This document shows, piece after piece, positions 25,519 through 35,143 of a stretch of 39,809 nucleotides of DNA. Within the stretch, counting starts at the first letter, position 1. Every line of letters begins with the position of its first letter. A program made the translations under genes and the position numbers. The notes under the pieces were generated by a model. That model saw nothing but the letters and a program-made list of their open reading frames with translations. It did no database searches and was not told the origin of the DNA. Source of the DNA: Candidatus Thermoflexus sinensis (GTDB taxonomy: Bacteria > Chloroflexota > Anaerolineae > Thermoflexales > Thermoflexaceae); NCBI GenBank assembly GCA_016842045.1, contig JAEVEY010000125.1, positions 1 through 39,809 of the forward strand, in the 5' to 3' direction.

Positions 25519-25755
25519 CTATCGCTTCGACGACTGGCTCTCCGTGCTGGCCTCCTCCTCGTCTTCCCAGCTGATGATCCACACGCAGAGCCCGGCCAGC
25601 ACAATGGTCGCGATCACCAGGGCCAGGAGCTGCGAGGGGGTCAGCCCTACATCGCGGGCGGACCACAGGAGGATCGCCACCATCCCGATCGCCAGGGCGA
25701 TCCACGCCGTCAGGCGAGGATGTCGCTCTGCGAATCCTTTAATCGTTGCCCACAT
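25519..25755 (-). CDS. Small two-helix membrane protein
   Basis: 78 residues with two membrane helices (about 15-32 and 42-61), a short loop ARDVGLTPSQ between them, and an acidic tail (WEDEEEAS). The ATG has GGAGG 9-10 nt upstream. No family is recognised. It lies 38 bp after the GNAT gene and ahead of the helical protein gene, so the three may be one transcript. Confidence 0.65.
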   Translation of the reverse strand: MWATIKGFAERHPRLTAWIALAIGMVAILLWSARDVGLTPSQLLALVIATIVLAGLCVWIISWEDEEEASTESQSSKR

Positions 25756-25793
25756 CGCACGCTACCTCCTGAGGGGGGATCGGATGGACCCCA

Positions 25794-26288
25794 TTAAATC
25801 GGCTGTGTGACACGCTCGGCGCGAATCTGCTTGATCAGCGCCACGCGGCCAAAGGCATCGAATTCATGGGCGGCCTCTCGCCATGGTTCCGAGAGGCTCT
25901 CCTCCGGCCACCGGGTATACCCCAGGCCGATGTAAAAGGCAAGGGCCTCGGAGGACATCTCCGGGGAGACATAAATCATACATGCTTCGCATTCCAGACG
26001 GCGCGCCTCTTCTTCAACGGCTTCTATCAGCTGGCGGCCGACGGTGGGTCGAAGATTGAGGGGGTGGACCACGAAATCCAGGATCCGGGCCACCAGGTTC
26101 TCCACCCGCCAGCTGACCAGTCCCACCAGTTCCCGCTCCGGGCTGAAGGCCAGCAGCATCCCTCGTTCCGCCATGCGGTCGAACACGTCATCCGGGGAGG
26201 GATCCAGACGTCCCCGTGTGGCCCGGCGGATCAGATCCCGGATCCCGTCGACATCCGCGGGACGAGCTCGCCGGATGGTGACTTTCAT
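25794..26288 (-). CDS. GNAT-family N-acetyltransferase
   Basis: 164 residues with the GNAT fold. The N-terminal IRRARPADVDGIRDLI strand-helix is followed by the LDFVVHPLNLRPTVGRQLIEAVEEEARR acetyl-CoA region (the V-x-P-x-x-R-x-x-G-x-x-L core is present in the form VHPLNLRPTVGRQLI) and the C-terminal EALAFYIGLGYTRW strand. It acetylates an amine on an unknown small molecule or protein. The ATG has a GGGGGA site 3-8 nt upstream. No neighbouring gene narrows the substrate. Confidence 0.85.
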   Translation of the reverse strand: MKVTIRRARPADVDGIRDLIRRATRGRLDPSPDDVFDRMAERGMLLAFSPERELVGLVSWRVENLVARILDFVVHPLNLRPTVGRQLIEAVEEEARRLECEACMIYVSPEMSSEALAFYIGLGYTRWPEESLSEPWREAAHEFDAFGRVALIKQIRAERVTQPI

Positions 26289-26561
26289 GATCCCCCCGAA
26301 TCATAGGGTTACTGCGTTATTATAGCGTAGAGTTTCTCAGAGGCGAGAAGCTGCCTTCGAAGGCCTTCCCGGCCCTGAAAATAATCTCCCCCTGCTCGGA
26401 ATAAGGAGCGCATCGCTCATCCTGCCAGAGCTTTTCAGCAACCATACCGTTCGGGTCAGGCGGATCGCCCCACTCCTCGGGATCCCCCCCTGGCCCTTCG
26501 GACCGTGGGGAGGGGGATGAATGTTGACCTCCACGGGAATGCTCAGAATGAAAAAGCCCTG

Positions 26562-27176
26562 TTACCCTGCCGTCCCTGGTTCCACCCATTTCCGCCATGC
26601 CTGCTCGACCTGACGGCGGGTGGCCTCCAGATCGCCGCTGTTATCGATCACCACATCCGCCCGCCGGATCTTCTCCTCCTGAGGGGGTTGAGCGCGGATC
26701 CGAACGCGCGCTTCCTCCTCCGTGAGGCCCCGCTCCTTCATCAGGCGGCGGACCTGTTCGGATTCGGGACAGGTAACCACCCATAAGGTATCGCAGGCCC
26801 GGGCGAAATCGGATTCGATCAATTTGATCGCCTCGATCACAATCGCGGGCGCCTCCGGGCAGGCCTGAATACGCTGCTGGATCTCGACCAGCACCGCCGG
26901 GTGGACGATCGCTTCCAGATCCCGCAGGGCGATGGGATCCCGGAAAACGATCTCTCCGAGGCGCCGGCGGTCGATCTCTTCATCCGGCCCCAGGATATCC
27001 GCTCCGAAGCGGCGGAGGATCTCCTCATAAGCGGGGGTCCCTTTCCGGATCACCTCATGAGCGATCGCGTCGGCATCGATGACATAGGCCCCTTTCTCGG
27101 CCAGCATACGGGCCACGGTGCTCTTCCCGCAGGCGATGTTCCCGGTCAGGCCGATCAAAACCGGCCGCTTCCCCAT
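26562..27176 (-). CDS. coaE: Dephospho-CoA kinase
   Basis: CoaE is the last enzyme of coenzyme A synthesis: it phosphorylates the 3'-hydroxyl of dephospho-CoA. The P-loop is GLTGNIACGKST (about residues 9-20), followed by the DADAIAHEVI substrate motif, HPAVLVEIQQRI, and IVIEAIKLIES and DTLWVV near the middle. The lid has ARVRIRAQPPQEEKIRRADVVIDNSGD. The ATG at 27176 has GGAG 6 nt upstream. A GTG 12 bp before it lacks a site. It is followed at the 3' end by an imperfect palindromic region (26460-26515) like the family A and B interiors. Confidence 0.94.
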   Translation of the reverse strand: MGKRPVLIGLTGNIACGKSTVARMLAEKGAYVIDADAIAHEVIRKGTPAYEEILRRFGADILGPDEEIDRRRLGEIVFRDPIALRDLEAIVHPAVLVEIQQRIQACPEAPAIVIEAIKLIESDFARACDTLWVVTCPESEQVRRLMKERGLTEEEARVRIRAQPPQEEKIRRADVVIDNSGDLEATRRQVEQAWRKWVEPGTAG

Positions 27177-27283
27177 CCGAGGCTCCACCGTGTTCAGCCA
27201 GGATCAAAGGAACGACCTTTGGGGGTCTGGGGAACATGCCAGAGCGTGCCCTCCAGACCCCTGATGCCCGGCTATCATTTACA

Positions 27284-27471
27284 TAGGACTTACGCAGTTG
27301 ACCTCTGACCAAGGGGAGTTGAGGGGCCCCTCCCCCCTTTATCCCCCCTCCCCGCAGCCCGAAGGGCTGCGGGGAGGGGGGAAGAATTATTTTTGGGGGC
27401 TGAGGCGGGCGCCGAAGGCGCCCGCCTCAGCCCCCAAAACCCGAGGAAGAGGGCCAACTGCGTAACTCCTA
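27284..27471. mobile_element. MITE family A, copy 3
   Basis: 188 bp between TAGGACTTACGCAG and CTGCGTAACTCCTA. A candidate 5-bp target duplication TTACA flanks it (27279-27283 and 27472-27476). The centre has two nested palindromes: a CCCCGCAGCCCGAAGG-type arm and a GGCGCCGAAGGCGCC arm. Confidence 0.8.
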
Positions 27472-27478
27472 TTACATT

Positions 27479-27743
27479 TAGGAGTTACACAGTTGGGTCT
27501 CTCCTGTTCCATCGAAGGCTGGAGGGGTAGGGTCCTTCCACCTCTTCTAACGGACCCCGAACGGCGTAACGTCCAACACGGCATCATGATAACCCAATCA
27601 AGGCCGGGCCGAAGGTCCCTAACAGGGCTTTTCAACTCCTGGGGGTTTGGGGGAGTTGCGCGCCGAAGGCGCGCGACTTCCCCAAAAATAGGGGGTGGGG
27701 CCATTCTACCTCTTCTCGCGAGCCCCGAACTGCGTAACTCCTA
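27479..27743. mobile_element. Composite family A element, copy 4
   Basis: 265 bp between TAGGAGTTACACAG and CTGCGTAACTCCTA. An internal GAACGGCGTAACGTCC at about 27556-27571 looks like a decayed right end, so this is probably one element joined to a second that has lost its left end. The second part (about 27630-27743) has the same core hairpin and right end as copies 1 and 2. Confidence 0.7.
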
Positions 27744-27855
27744 TAAAGGGTTCTGCGCAGGGGCGGATGTAGCCTTCGGAGGTGGATTGGAGCGCCTGCC
27801 CAAATCCCGCTAAACTTGGGGATGGGGGAGCAATGAGCAGATCCCTTAGGATGGA

Positions 27856-27887
27856 GCGGCCAGCGCATGGGCTGGTCGTCCCTTTTT
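27856..27887 (+). terminator. Hairpin with T-run in the molybdenum hydroxylase leader
   Basis: A 9-bp stem with arms GCGGCCAGC and GCTGGTCGT (two G-T pairs) and a 6-nt loop is followed by CCCTTTTTG. It lies 190 bp before the FAD/2Fe-2S gene on the same strand. It may end a short upstream transcript or be part of an attenuator. No known riboswitch class is recognised around it. Confidence 0.5.
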
Positions 27888-28077
27888 GTGTTCCTGCTGC
27901 GTTTTCGCTGGCTGTAGGCCGCTGAAAGCGGTCCGCACCCAGCGGGAAAACCGATTCCTCCCCGTGTGGCAAGGCCCGATGGGGAAGGGAGCGGGATAGG
28001 GGCTTCTCTCCGCCGCATGATGCTGCATCCAGACGCTTCGGCGTGATCACCCATTTGTTCACTGGAGGGGAAAATCG

Positions 28078-29544
28078 ATGTGGAAAGCCTACTATACCCC
28101 GACGTCGCTGAAGGAAGCCCTGAGCCTGCTGGCGGAGCACGGCAACCGGGCGCGGATCATCGCCGGCGGCACCGATCTCATCCTGGAACTCGAACGCGGC
28201 CAGCGCCCCGGTGTGGAGATCCTGATCGATATCACCCGCATCCCGGGCCTGGATACGATCACCATGGGTCCGGATGGACGCCTGCACCTGGGGCCCCTGG
28301 TCACCCATCATCAGGTGGTCGCCTCCCCCCTCTGCCGGGAGCGGGCTTTCCCCCTGGCTCGGGCCTGCTATGAAGTGGGGTCTCCGCAGATCCGGAATCG
28401 GGGCACGGTGGCTGGCAATCTGATCACCGCCTCGCCAGCGAATGACACCATTGTGCCCCTGTGGGCCCTGGATGCCACCGTGACCCTCCAGAGCATACGG
28501 GGCCAGCGCACCCTCTCCTTCGAGGAGTTTTATCAGGGGGTTCGTCGAACCGCCATGGCCCCCGATGAGATGCTGGTGGATATCGCGTTTGAGCCCCTGA
28601 AGCCCAACGAGCGAGGGACCTTCCTCAAACTCGGGCTGCGCCGATTCCAGGCGATTTCTGTGGTCAGCGTCGCCGCCGTGGTGGCTCTGGAGGGGGATCG
28701 GGTGGTCCGGGCCCGGATCGCCCTGGGAGCGGTAGCGCCAACTATCGTTCGGGCCCGAGAGGCGGAGACGTTCTTGCAGGGGCAGCGCCTGACGGATGAA
28801 GGGATCGCACGGGCAGGGGAACTGGCCCGGGCCGCAGCCCGTCCGATTGACGACATCCGCGCGCCCGCCTGGTATCGTGCGGAGATGGTCCGGGTGCTCA
28901 CCATGCGGGCGCTGCGCCAGCTGCGGGATGGAACCGAGCGGATGGGCTTCCCGGCGCGCCCGGTGCTGCTCTGGAGGCGTCGGGATGGCCGCGCCCCCTC
29001 CTGGGTTCAGGTTCCCCCGGAGCTGGCCACATGGAACGGCCGGGTTCGTCATCAGGCGGACGGCCCGGAGCCGATCATCACCACGGTGAACGGACGCCGC
29101 TATGTAGTGCATGGGGCCAGCGATAAGACGCTCCTGCGCATGTTGCGGGAAGATCTTCACCTCACCGGCACGAAGGAGGGATGCGCGGAGGGAGAGTGCG
29201 GGGCCTGTACCGTGATCCTGGACGGCATGGCCGTGATGTCCTGTCTGGTCCCGGCGCCTCGGGCGCACGGGGCGGAGATCGTAACGGTGGAAGGGGTCCG
29301 CTCAGGGGATGCGCTTCATCCGCTTCAGAGGGCCTTCATTCGTCAGGGGGCTGTGCAGTGCGGATACTGCACCCCGGGCTTTATCGTGTCCGGGGTCGTG
29401 TTGTTGGAGGAGGTCCCCCGGCCGACCCTCGAAGAGATCCGGCAGGCCTTCGCGGGCAATCTCTGCCGGTGCACGGGCTATTACAGCATCATTCGGGCGG
29501 TGGAAGAGGCCGCCGGCGGGCTGGGATCAGGGGCCCCTGAGTAA
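28078..29544 (+). CDS. Fused FAD-binding and 2Fe-2S subunit of a molybdenum hydroxylase
   Basis: 488 residues with two domains. Residues 1-290 are a xanthine dehydrogenase-type FAD subunit, with [12 protein letters not shown] for the flavin phosphate and [20 protein letters not shown]. Residues 333-488 are a 2Fe-2S subunit with all eight ligands: Cys 369, 374, 377, 389 for the plant-type cluster and Cys 428, 431, 463, 465 for the other. The order FAD then Fe-S is the reverse of eukaryotic xanthine dehydrogenase and is usually encoded by two genes. A linker of about 40 residues joins them. It acts with the next gene as an electron-transfer partner. The substrate is unknown. GGAGGGG lies 6 nt before the ATG. 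Confidence 0.92.
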   Translation: MWKAYYTPTSLKEALSLLAEHGNRARIIAGGTDLILELERGQRPGVEILIDITRIPGLDTITMGPDGRLHLGPLVTHHQVVASPLCRERAFPLARACYEVGSPQIRNRGTVAGNLITASPANDTIVPLWALDATVTLQSIRGQRTLSFEEFYQGVRRTAMAPDEMLVDIAFEPLKPNERGTFLKLGLRRFQAISVVSVAAVVALEGDRVVRARIALGAVAPTIVRAREAETFLQGQRLTDEGIARAGELARAAARPIDDIRAPAWYRAEMVRVLTMRALRQLRDGTERMGFPARPVLLWRRRDGRAPSWVQVPPELATWNGRVRHQADGPEPIITTVNGRRYVVHGASDKTLLRMLREDLHLTGTKEGCAEGECGACTVILDGMAVMSCLVPAPRAHGAEIVTVEGVRSGDALHPLQRAFIRQGAVQCGYCTPGFIVSGVVLLEEVPRPTLEEIRQAFAGNLCRCTGYYSIIRAVEEAAGGLGSGAPE

Positions 29545-29652
29545 GGAAGAACTCTTCCTGCGAGCATTTGTGAAGCCGGGCAGGGCTTCAGCAGGAAGAT
29601 CCGCATGCCTTCTGGTACGATCTGGCGAGCCTTCCAGCGGAGGAATCGATCT

Positions 29653-31866
29653 ATGGCGATTGGGATCTCAATTCCGCGGATCGATGCGGAGGGAAAGGTC
29701 ACCGGTCAGACCCCCTATCCAGGGGATCTGGATCTGCCGGGGCAGCTTTACCTGAAGGTGAAGTGGGCTGGCCGGGCTCCTGCCCGGATCCGTCGGATCG
29801 ATACGAGCCGGGCGGAGGCGTTGCCCGGCGTGGTAGCCGTGTTCACAGCAAAGGATGTGCCGGTGAATGAATACGGTCTGATCCACTTCGATCAGCCGGT
29901 GATCTGCGGCCCGGGGAGCAAGCCCGGCGCCGATGTGGTTCGCTACGAGGGGGATGTGGTGGCCCTGGTGGCGGCGGAGAGCGAGAAGATCGCCGCGAAG
30001 GCGGTGGAACTCATCGAAGTGGAATATGAAGATCTCCCCGGCGTCTACGATCCGGAGGAAGCGCTGCGCCCCGGCGCCCCTCAGGTCCACCCGGATTACC
30101 CCGGGAACCTGCTCTGTCATTACCGGATCCGCCAGGGGGATGTGGAGGCCGCCTTCCGGGAGGCGGCGGTGATTGTGGAGGCCACCTATCGAACTCCATT
30201 TCAGGAGCATGCCTACCTCCAGCCGGAGGCGGGGGTGGCCTACATCGATGAAGAAGGGCGGATCACGGTGGTGACCGCCGGACAGTGGGCCCATGAGGAT
30301 CGCCGCCAGATCGCCCACGCGTTGGGGCTTCCAGAGGATCGAATCCGGGTGATCTATGCGGCAATTGGCGGGGCCTTCGGCGGCCGGGAGGATATGTCCG
30401 TGCAGATCCTGCTGGCCCTGGCGGCCTGGAAGCTGGGGCGCCCGGTGAAGATCATCTGGAGCCGTGAGGAATCCATTATCGGCCATCATAAGCGCCATCC
30501 GGTGGTAGCCCGGGTGCGCTGGGCAGCGGATCGGGAGGGGCGGTTGCTGGCGGTGGAGGCCGATGTGATCGCGGATGTCGGCGCTTACGCCTATACCTCC
30601 ACCAAGGTGCTGGGCAACATCACGATGTCGATCTGTGGCCCCTATGTGGTCCCCAACGTCCGGGCCGATATCCGGGGAGCGCTGACCAACAACCCGCCGA
30701 CCGGAGCCATGCGCGGCTTCGGGGCGCCTCAGGCGATCTTCATCGCGGAAACCCAGATGAACAAGCTCGCCGAGGCTCTGGGGATGGACCCGGTGGAGAT
30801 CCGCCTGAAGAACGCATGGCGCGAGGGCTCCCGCATGCCCACCGGCGGGGTCGTGCCGGAGGGGGTGAGCCTTTCAGAGGTCATTGAGGCGTGTGCCCGC
30901 GCGGCGGGCTGGCGCCGCACGGAGAGCGGCTGGATTCGACCGGAGGCCCCTTCTTCCAGCGATCCGATGAAGCGTTATGGCTGGGGGTTCGCCTGCGGGT
31001 TCAAGAACATCGCTTATAGCTTCGGCTTCCCGGAGCATTGCTGGGCTCGCGTGGAGCTGCATGGGGACGCTCATATCGAGAAAGCGATTGTCTTTCACGC
31101 AGGCGCCGACGTGGGGCAGGGGGCCCATACGGTGATGATCCAGATGGCGGCGGAGGCCCTCGGGGTGCCACCGGAGAAGATCGAACTGCGGGCCTCGGAC
31201 ACCGCGTTCAGTGAGAGCTCAGGGAGTTCCTCCGCCTCCCGTATGACCTTTATGGCCGGCAACGCCATTAAGGGCGCGGCGGAACGAGCCCTGGCCGCCT
31301 GGCGCAACGAGGAGCGCCCGGCGATCGGGGAGTTCACTTACCGGCCGGTGCGCACGTTCCCATTCGACCCGGAAACCGGTTTCTCCGAGCGTCCGAATGT
31401 GACCTACGGCTACGTCGCCGAGGCGGTTCTGGCGGAAGTGGATGTGGAGACCGGCCAGGTGCGGCCGGTCCGGGTGATCTGCGCCGATGATGTGGGGCGG
31501 GCGGTCCACCCGATCAATGTCCGGGGCCAGATCGAAGGCGGGGTGGTGCAGGCGATCGGTTACGCCATCACCGAGAACTTCATCGTGCAGCAGGGTCGTA
31601 TCCTCACCCGCCACCTCAGCACCTATCTGATTCCCGGAATTTATGACATCCCGGAAGAAATGGAGAGCCTGATCCTGGAGCACCCGGACCCGCTGGGCCC
31701 ATGGGGGGTGAGGGGGATGGCGGAGATGCCCTTCCTGCCCCTCGCTCCGGCCCTCATCGCTGCCGTTCATGATGCCACAGGCGTCTGGTTCGACGCGTTC
31801 CCGCTGACACCGGATCGGGTTTACGCGGGATTGCATCCTGACCGCGTGAAGGCTGTCCACGGATAG
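29653..31866 (+). CDS. Molybdopterin-binding subunit of a molybdenum hydroxylase
   Basis: 737 residues of the xanthine dehydrogenase Mo-subunit family. Visible are [13 protein letters not shown] at the N-terminus, [15 protein letters not shown] (GGFGG motif), [11 protein letters not shown] with the substrate-site Arg, [14 protein letters not shown], the molybdopterin-binding end [10 protein letters not shown] and the catalytic Glu in [12 protein letters not shown]. The form I CO dehydrogenase signature (AYxCSFR) is absent, so CO oxidation is not supported. Hydroxylation of a purine, aldehyde or heterocycle is possible. The ATG at 29653 is preferred because it has GGAGGAA 7-13 nt upstream and starts at the conserved part. 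An ATG 48 bp before it has none. It follows the FAD/Fe-S gene by 108 bp. Confidence 0.9.
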   Translation: MAIGISIPRIDAEGKVTGQTPYPGDLDLPGQLYLKVKWAGRAPARIRRIDTSRAEALPGVVAVFTAKDVPVNEYGLIHFDQPVICGPGSKPGADVVRYEGDVVALVAAESEKIAAKAVELIEVEYEDLPGVYDPEEALRPGAPQVHPDYPGNLLCHYRIRQGDVEAAFREAAVIVEATYRTPFQEHAYLQPEAGVAYIDEEGRITVVTAGQWAHEDRRQIAHALGLPEDRIRVIYAAIGGAFGGREDMSVQILLALAAWKLGRPVKIIWSREESIIGHHKRHPVVARVRWAADREGRLLAVEADVIADVGAYAYTSTKVLGNITMSICGPYVVPNVRADIRGALTNNPPTGAMRGFGAPQAIFIAETQMNKLAEALGMDPVEIRLKNAWREGSRMPTGGVVPEGVSLSEVIEACARAAGWRRTESGWIRPEAPSSSDPMKRYGWGFACGFKNIAYSFGFPEHCWARVELHGDAHIEKAIVFHAGADVGQGAHTVMIQMAAEALGVPPEKIELRASDTAFSESSGSSSASRMTFMAGNAIKGAAERALAAWRNEERPAIGEFTYRPVRTFPFDPETGFSERPNVTYGYVAEAVLAEVDVETGQVRPVRVICADDVGRAVHPINVRGQIEGGVVQAIGYAITENFIVQQGRILTRHLSTYLIPGIYDIPEEMESLILEHPDPLGPWGVRGMAEMPFLPLAPALIAAVHDATGVWFDAFPLTPDRVYAGLHPDRVKAVHG

Positions 31867-32393
31867 GGGCACGAATGCACGAATGGGCCTGTTCACCTGA
31901 ACGGACGCCTGAGGGTCTCAGCTCCATGGCGCTGTCACTCACCGGGCAGCGGAGGGAAAGGGGCCGTTCCATTGTAGGGCACAGCTGACCCCGCATCGCT
32001 ATCGCACGGGATTTCCCATTTAGGAGTTACGCAATTGAAAGCTCTAAAGGTGGAACGGAATGGCCCCACCCCCCTTTCTCCCCCCTCCCCACGGCCCAAA
32101 GGGCCGTAGGGAGGGGGGAGAAAAATCCTTGCCCCCATGGGAAACGAACTGCGTAAGTCCTACTATTGTTGAACCAGGGGGAAATCAGCGGCAGATCTTC
32201 CCACCAGGTGGGATAAGCCGGTGAAAGGTCGTGGCCTTCTGTGCGGGGCGGTCTCTTCTTCACCGGGCTTTTCTTCCCTGAAGCTCTTCTGGCCTTTGGG
32301 GAGGGTGACATTGTGTTGCTCCGGAAGCGCGCCGCAGGGCGCAGCGAAACGCGGATCCCCGCTCCTCAGCTGGAGAAGAATCCCTACCGGTAG
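31867..32393. other. Intergenic region between the Mo-subunit gene and priA
   Basis: No gene is supported in these 527 bp. A family A element (32021-32162) is the only clear feature. The 31867-32020 and 32163-32393 parts show no recognised RNA and no convincing promoter. Confidence 0.6.
32021..32162. mobile_element. MITE family A, copy 5 (142 bp subtype)
   Basis: Bounded by TAGGAGTTACGCAATT and AACTGCGTAAGTCCTA. The interior has GAAAGCTCTAAAGG, then a C-run/G-run palindrome around GGCCCAAAGGGCC and the unpaired tail ATCCTTGCCCCCATGG. It is almost the same sequence as the copy at 34995-35136 on the other side of priA. Confidence 0.88.
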
Positions 32394-34970
32394 ATGGCGA
32401 TGGCCCTGGAGATCGCTGTCCTGGCTGCCGGCGCAGCTTATGCCGGCGGTGTGTTCACCTATGAGGAGCCGGAGGGGCTGGATGGTCATCTCCGCCCCGG
32501 GCACCTCGTGCTGGTGCCGTTCGGACGAAGCGGGCGGCCCGAGCCGGGGATCGTGTTGCGCCGGATCGCCGGAAAGGGCCCCGTTCGTCTCCAGAAGGGG
32601 GACCAGATGGAGAGGGGCCGCGCCCGGAAAGCGGTGCTGCGCTGCCTGGAGGAGGACCCCGTCCTGGATCCCCTGCGTCTGGAGTGGGCTGCCTGGCTCA
32701 GCCGGACTTACCTGGCCCCGATCAATGAATGCCTCCGCCTGATGATCCCATCTGGCCTGATCCCCCGTCGGGAGCCAACCTATGAGCGGGTCTCCGGCCC
32801 CTCGGGCGGTGGATTGGAGCAGGCGGTGGCGGTCTCGTTCGCGGAACAGGTCCTGCTCGCCGCCCTGACGGAAGGACCGCTGACCCACAGCGAGGTGCAG
32901 GCCATCCTGCGGGATTTCCCCCTGACTGAACGGCGACGAGCGCTCCAGCGTTTGCTCCAGCGGGGGTGGATCCGGCGGGGCTGGCGGATTGGGGAACGCC
33001 GTCTTCCGACCCTTCGCTGGGTCCGATTGAAAACCCTGCCGGATCCGACCTTCCGCCTGGGGCGAAGCCGGGCGGTGATCGAGCGGCGGCGACGGCTGTT
33101 AGAGCGCCTCCAGGTGACCGCGCGGCCATTGCCAGCTGACTGGCTGCAGGCAGAGACCGGTTGCCGCCCTCACGATCTGCAGCAGCTGGCCCGCTGGGGC
33201 TTCCTGGAACTTTTTGAGCAGCCGGCATGGGAGACGGTGGATCCTTACCCGGTGCCCGAGGAGCCGCCTAACCTGACGCCGGATCAGGCAATCGCCTGGC
33301 GGTCGATCGCCCGAGCCCTGGAGACCGGCCGGTTCCATGCCTTCCTGCTCCACGGAATCACCGGCAGTGGGAAGACGGAGCTCTACCTGCGGGCGGTGGC
33401 CGAGACCCTGCGCCGGGGGAAGGGAGCCATCGTCCTGGTGCCGGAGCTGGCGCTTACCCCCCAGACCGCCCGCCGCTTCGAAGCTCGCTTCCCGGGCCAG
33501 GTCATCGTCTGGACCGGTGGGATGTCCCCCGCTCAGGAACGGGCCCTGTGGGAACGGGTGCGTCGTCGTCAGGCCCGGGTGATCGTGGGCACCCGCTCCG
33601 CCCTTTTCGTCCCAATGCCGGACCTGGGGTTGATCGTCATCGATGAAGCTCATGATCCGAGCTATAAGCAGGATATCCTGCCCCAGATCCCCTATCTCCT
33701 GCCCGCGTACCACGCCGTGGATGCGGCTCTGGCCCTGGCCCGCCTGGCGGAGGCGGTGGTCATTCTGGGCACCGCGACCCCGGGGGTGGAGCTGCGCTAT
33801 CTGGCGGAGCGGGGCGCGCTGGAGGAGCTGAGTCTCCCCCGTCGCCTGCGAGGGTATCGCCAGCGGCTGATGGAGCAGGCCCGACAGTTTGGGGCCTCCC
33901 TTGATCGGTTTGTGGAAGTGGAGGCGGAGGCCCTGGAGAGCGGCCTGCCCTCGGTTGAAGTTGTGGATATGCGGCAGGAGCTGAAAGCCGGGAACACCGG
34001 GATCTTCAGCCGGGCGCTGGAGAAGGCCCTGGATCAGGTGCTCCGTCGCGGACAGCAGGCGATCCTGTTCCTGAACCGCCGGGGGGCCGCGCCCTTCCTG
34101 TTCTGCCGGGATTGCGGCCATTTGCTCCGATGCGCCCGCTGTGATCTTCCCCTCGCCGAACACCACCATCCCACCCGTTGGGTCTGTCACCACTGCGGGG
34201 CGGTGGAGAAACCCGTCGCCCGCTGCCCTCGATGCGGGTCGCGGCGGATTAAAGGCATGGGCATTGGCACGCAGGCGGTGGAAGAGGCCGTGCGGAAGCG
34301 CTGGCCAGAAGCCCGCGTGTTGCGCTGGGATCTGGATACCGCCCCTACCCGGGCTGCTCATACGCTCATCTGGCAGCGCTTTGCCGAGGGGGAAGCCGAT
34401 GTCCTGATCGGGACCCAGGTGCTGACCAAGGGGCTGGATCTTCCTCTGGTGACCCTGGTCGGGGTGATCCTGGCCGACGTCGGGCTGGGGTTGCCGGATT
34501 TCCGGGCCGCCGAGCGGACGTTCCAGTTGCTGGTCCAGGTGGCGGGCCGGGCGGGACGAGGGCTTTTCGGGGGGCGGGTGATCCTCCAGACCTATCGGCC
34601 AGACCATCCAGCCATTGCCGCAGCGGCGCGTTATGATTTAGAATCGTTCTATCGCAAGGAACTGGCCTTCCGGAAGGCGCACGGATACCCTCCCTTCCAG
34701 CGCCTGGTTCGTCTGCTCTACTGGCATGCGGATCCGGATCGAGCCCAGGAGGCGGCGGAACGGATGGGGGAGGCGCTGCGTCATCACCTGGAACGCAAAG
34801 GCGCTCCTCCAACTGCGATGATCGGCCCGGCCCCGTGCTACTTCAGCCGCCTGCGAGGACTTTACCGGTGGCAGATCCTCCTTCGAGGGCCGGACCCGGC
34901 GGCCTGGCTTCGGGATTTCCCGCTGCCGCCGGACTGGCGGGTGGATGTGGATCCTCTGGATGTCCTGTGA
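32394..34970 (+). CDS. priA: Primosomal protein N' (helicase PriA)
   Basis: PriA is the replication-restart helicase that recognises stalled forks and loads the replisome. The 858 residues start with the 3'-DNA-binding domain (about 1-100), then a winged-helix region. The helicase core has Walker A LLHGITGSGKTELYL, Walker B IVIDEAHDPSYKQ (DEAH instead of the more usual DEEH) and VILGTATPG. The zinc region has four CxxC pairs (CRDC, CARC, CHHC and CPRC), and the C-terminal helicase half has GTQVLTKGLDLPLVTLVGVI and RTFQLLVQVAGRAGRG. All core parts are present. No strong ribosome site is visible before the ATG, and an ATG two codons on is also possible. Confidence 0.95.
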   Translation: MAMALEIAVLAAGAAYAGGVFTYEEPEGLDGHLRPGHLVLVPFGRSGRPEPGIVLRRIAGKGPVRLQKGDQMERGRARKAVLRCLEEDPVLDPLRLEWAAWLSRTYLAPINECLRLMIPSGLIPRREPTYERVSGPSGGGLEQAVAVSFAEQVLLAALTEGPLTHSEVQAILRDFPLTERRRALQRLLQRGWIRRGWRIGERRLPTLRWVRLKTLPDPTFRLGRSRAVIERRRRLLERLQVTARPLPADWLQAETGCRPHDLQQLARWGFLELFEQPAWETVDPYPVPEEPPNLTPDQAIAWRSIARALETGRFHAFLLHGITGSGKTELYLRAVAETLRRGKGAIVLVPELALTPQTARRFEARFPGQVIVWTGGMSPAQERALWERVRRRQARVIVGTRSALFVPMPDLGLIVIDEAHDPSYKQDILPQIPYLLPAYHAVDAALALARLAEAVVILGTATPGVELRYLAERGALEELSLPRRLRGYRQRLMEQARQFGASLDRFVEVEAEALESGLPSVEVVDMRQELKAGNTGIFSRALEKALDQVLRRGQQAILFLNRRGAAPFLFCRDCGHLLRCARCDLPLAEHHHPTRWVCHHCGAVEKPVARCPRCGSRRIKGMGIGTQAVEEAVRKRWPEARVLRWDLDTAPTRAAHTLIWQRFAEGEADVLIGTQVLTKGLDLPLVTLVGVILADVGLGLPDFRAAERTFQLLVQVAGRAGRGLFGGRVILQTYRPDHPAIAAAARYDLESFYRKELAFRKAHGYPPFQRLVRLLYWHADPDRAQEAAERMGEALRHHLERKGAPPTAMIGPAPCYFSRLRGLYRWQILLRGPDPAAWLRDFPLPPDWRVDVDPLDVL

Positions 34971-34994
34971 GGGCGCGCCCGGTTTCTTTTCGGG

Positions 34995-35136
34995 TAGGAG
35001 TTACGCAGTTGAAAGCTCTAAAGGTGGAACGGAATGGCCCCACCTCCCTTTCTCCCCCTTCCCCACGGCCCTTTGGGCCGTGGGGAAGGGGGAGAAAAAT
35101 CCTTGCCCCCATGGGAAACGAACTGCGTAAGTCCTA
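34995..35136. mobile_element. MITE family A, copy 6 (142 bp subtype)
   Basis: Bounded by TAGGAGTTACGCAGTT and AACTGCGTAAGTCCTA. It matches copy 5 over the full 142 bp with few substitutions, and the centre of its palindrome reads CTTT instead of AAAG, as if flipped. The two similar copies flank priA. Confidence 0.88.
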
Positions 35137-35143
35137 TTCGGAA

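Larger units (their letters stand above)
27177..28077. other. Intergenic region with two adjacent MITEs and an unexplained leader
   Basis: About 900 bp between divergent genes. 27284-27471 and 27479-27743 are family A elements. The last 334 bp (27744-28077) lie just before the molybdenum hydroxylase genes and hold a hairpin with a T-run at 27856-27887. No clear promoter or gene is visible there. The ribosome site GGAGGGG precedes the ATG at 28078. Confidence 0.65.

Noticed and set aside
27706-29268. Open frame of about 520 codons on the minus strand, antisense to the FAD/2Fe-2S gene
   Set aside because: It runs across mobile repeats and the leader, has no recognisable domain, and the plus strand has clear FAD and Fe-S motifs.
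28078-31866. Aerobic CO dehydrogenase (cox) operon
   Set aside because: The Mo subunit lacks the form I AYxCSFR signature and has the RGFGAPQ type site of other hydroxylases. Substrate is left open.
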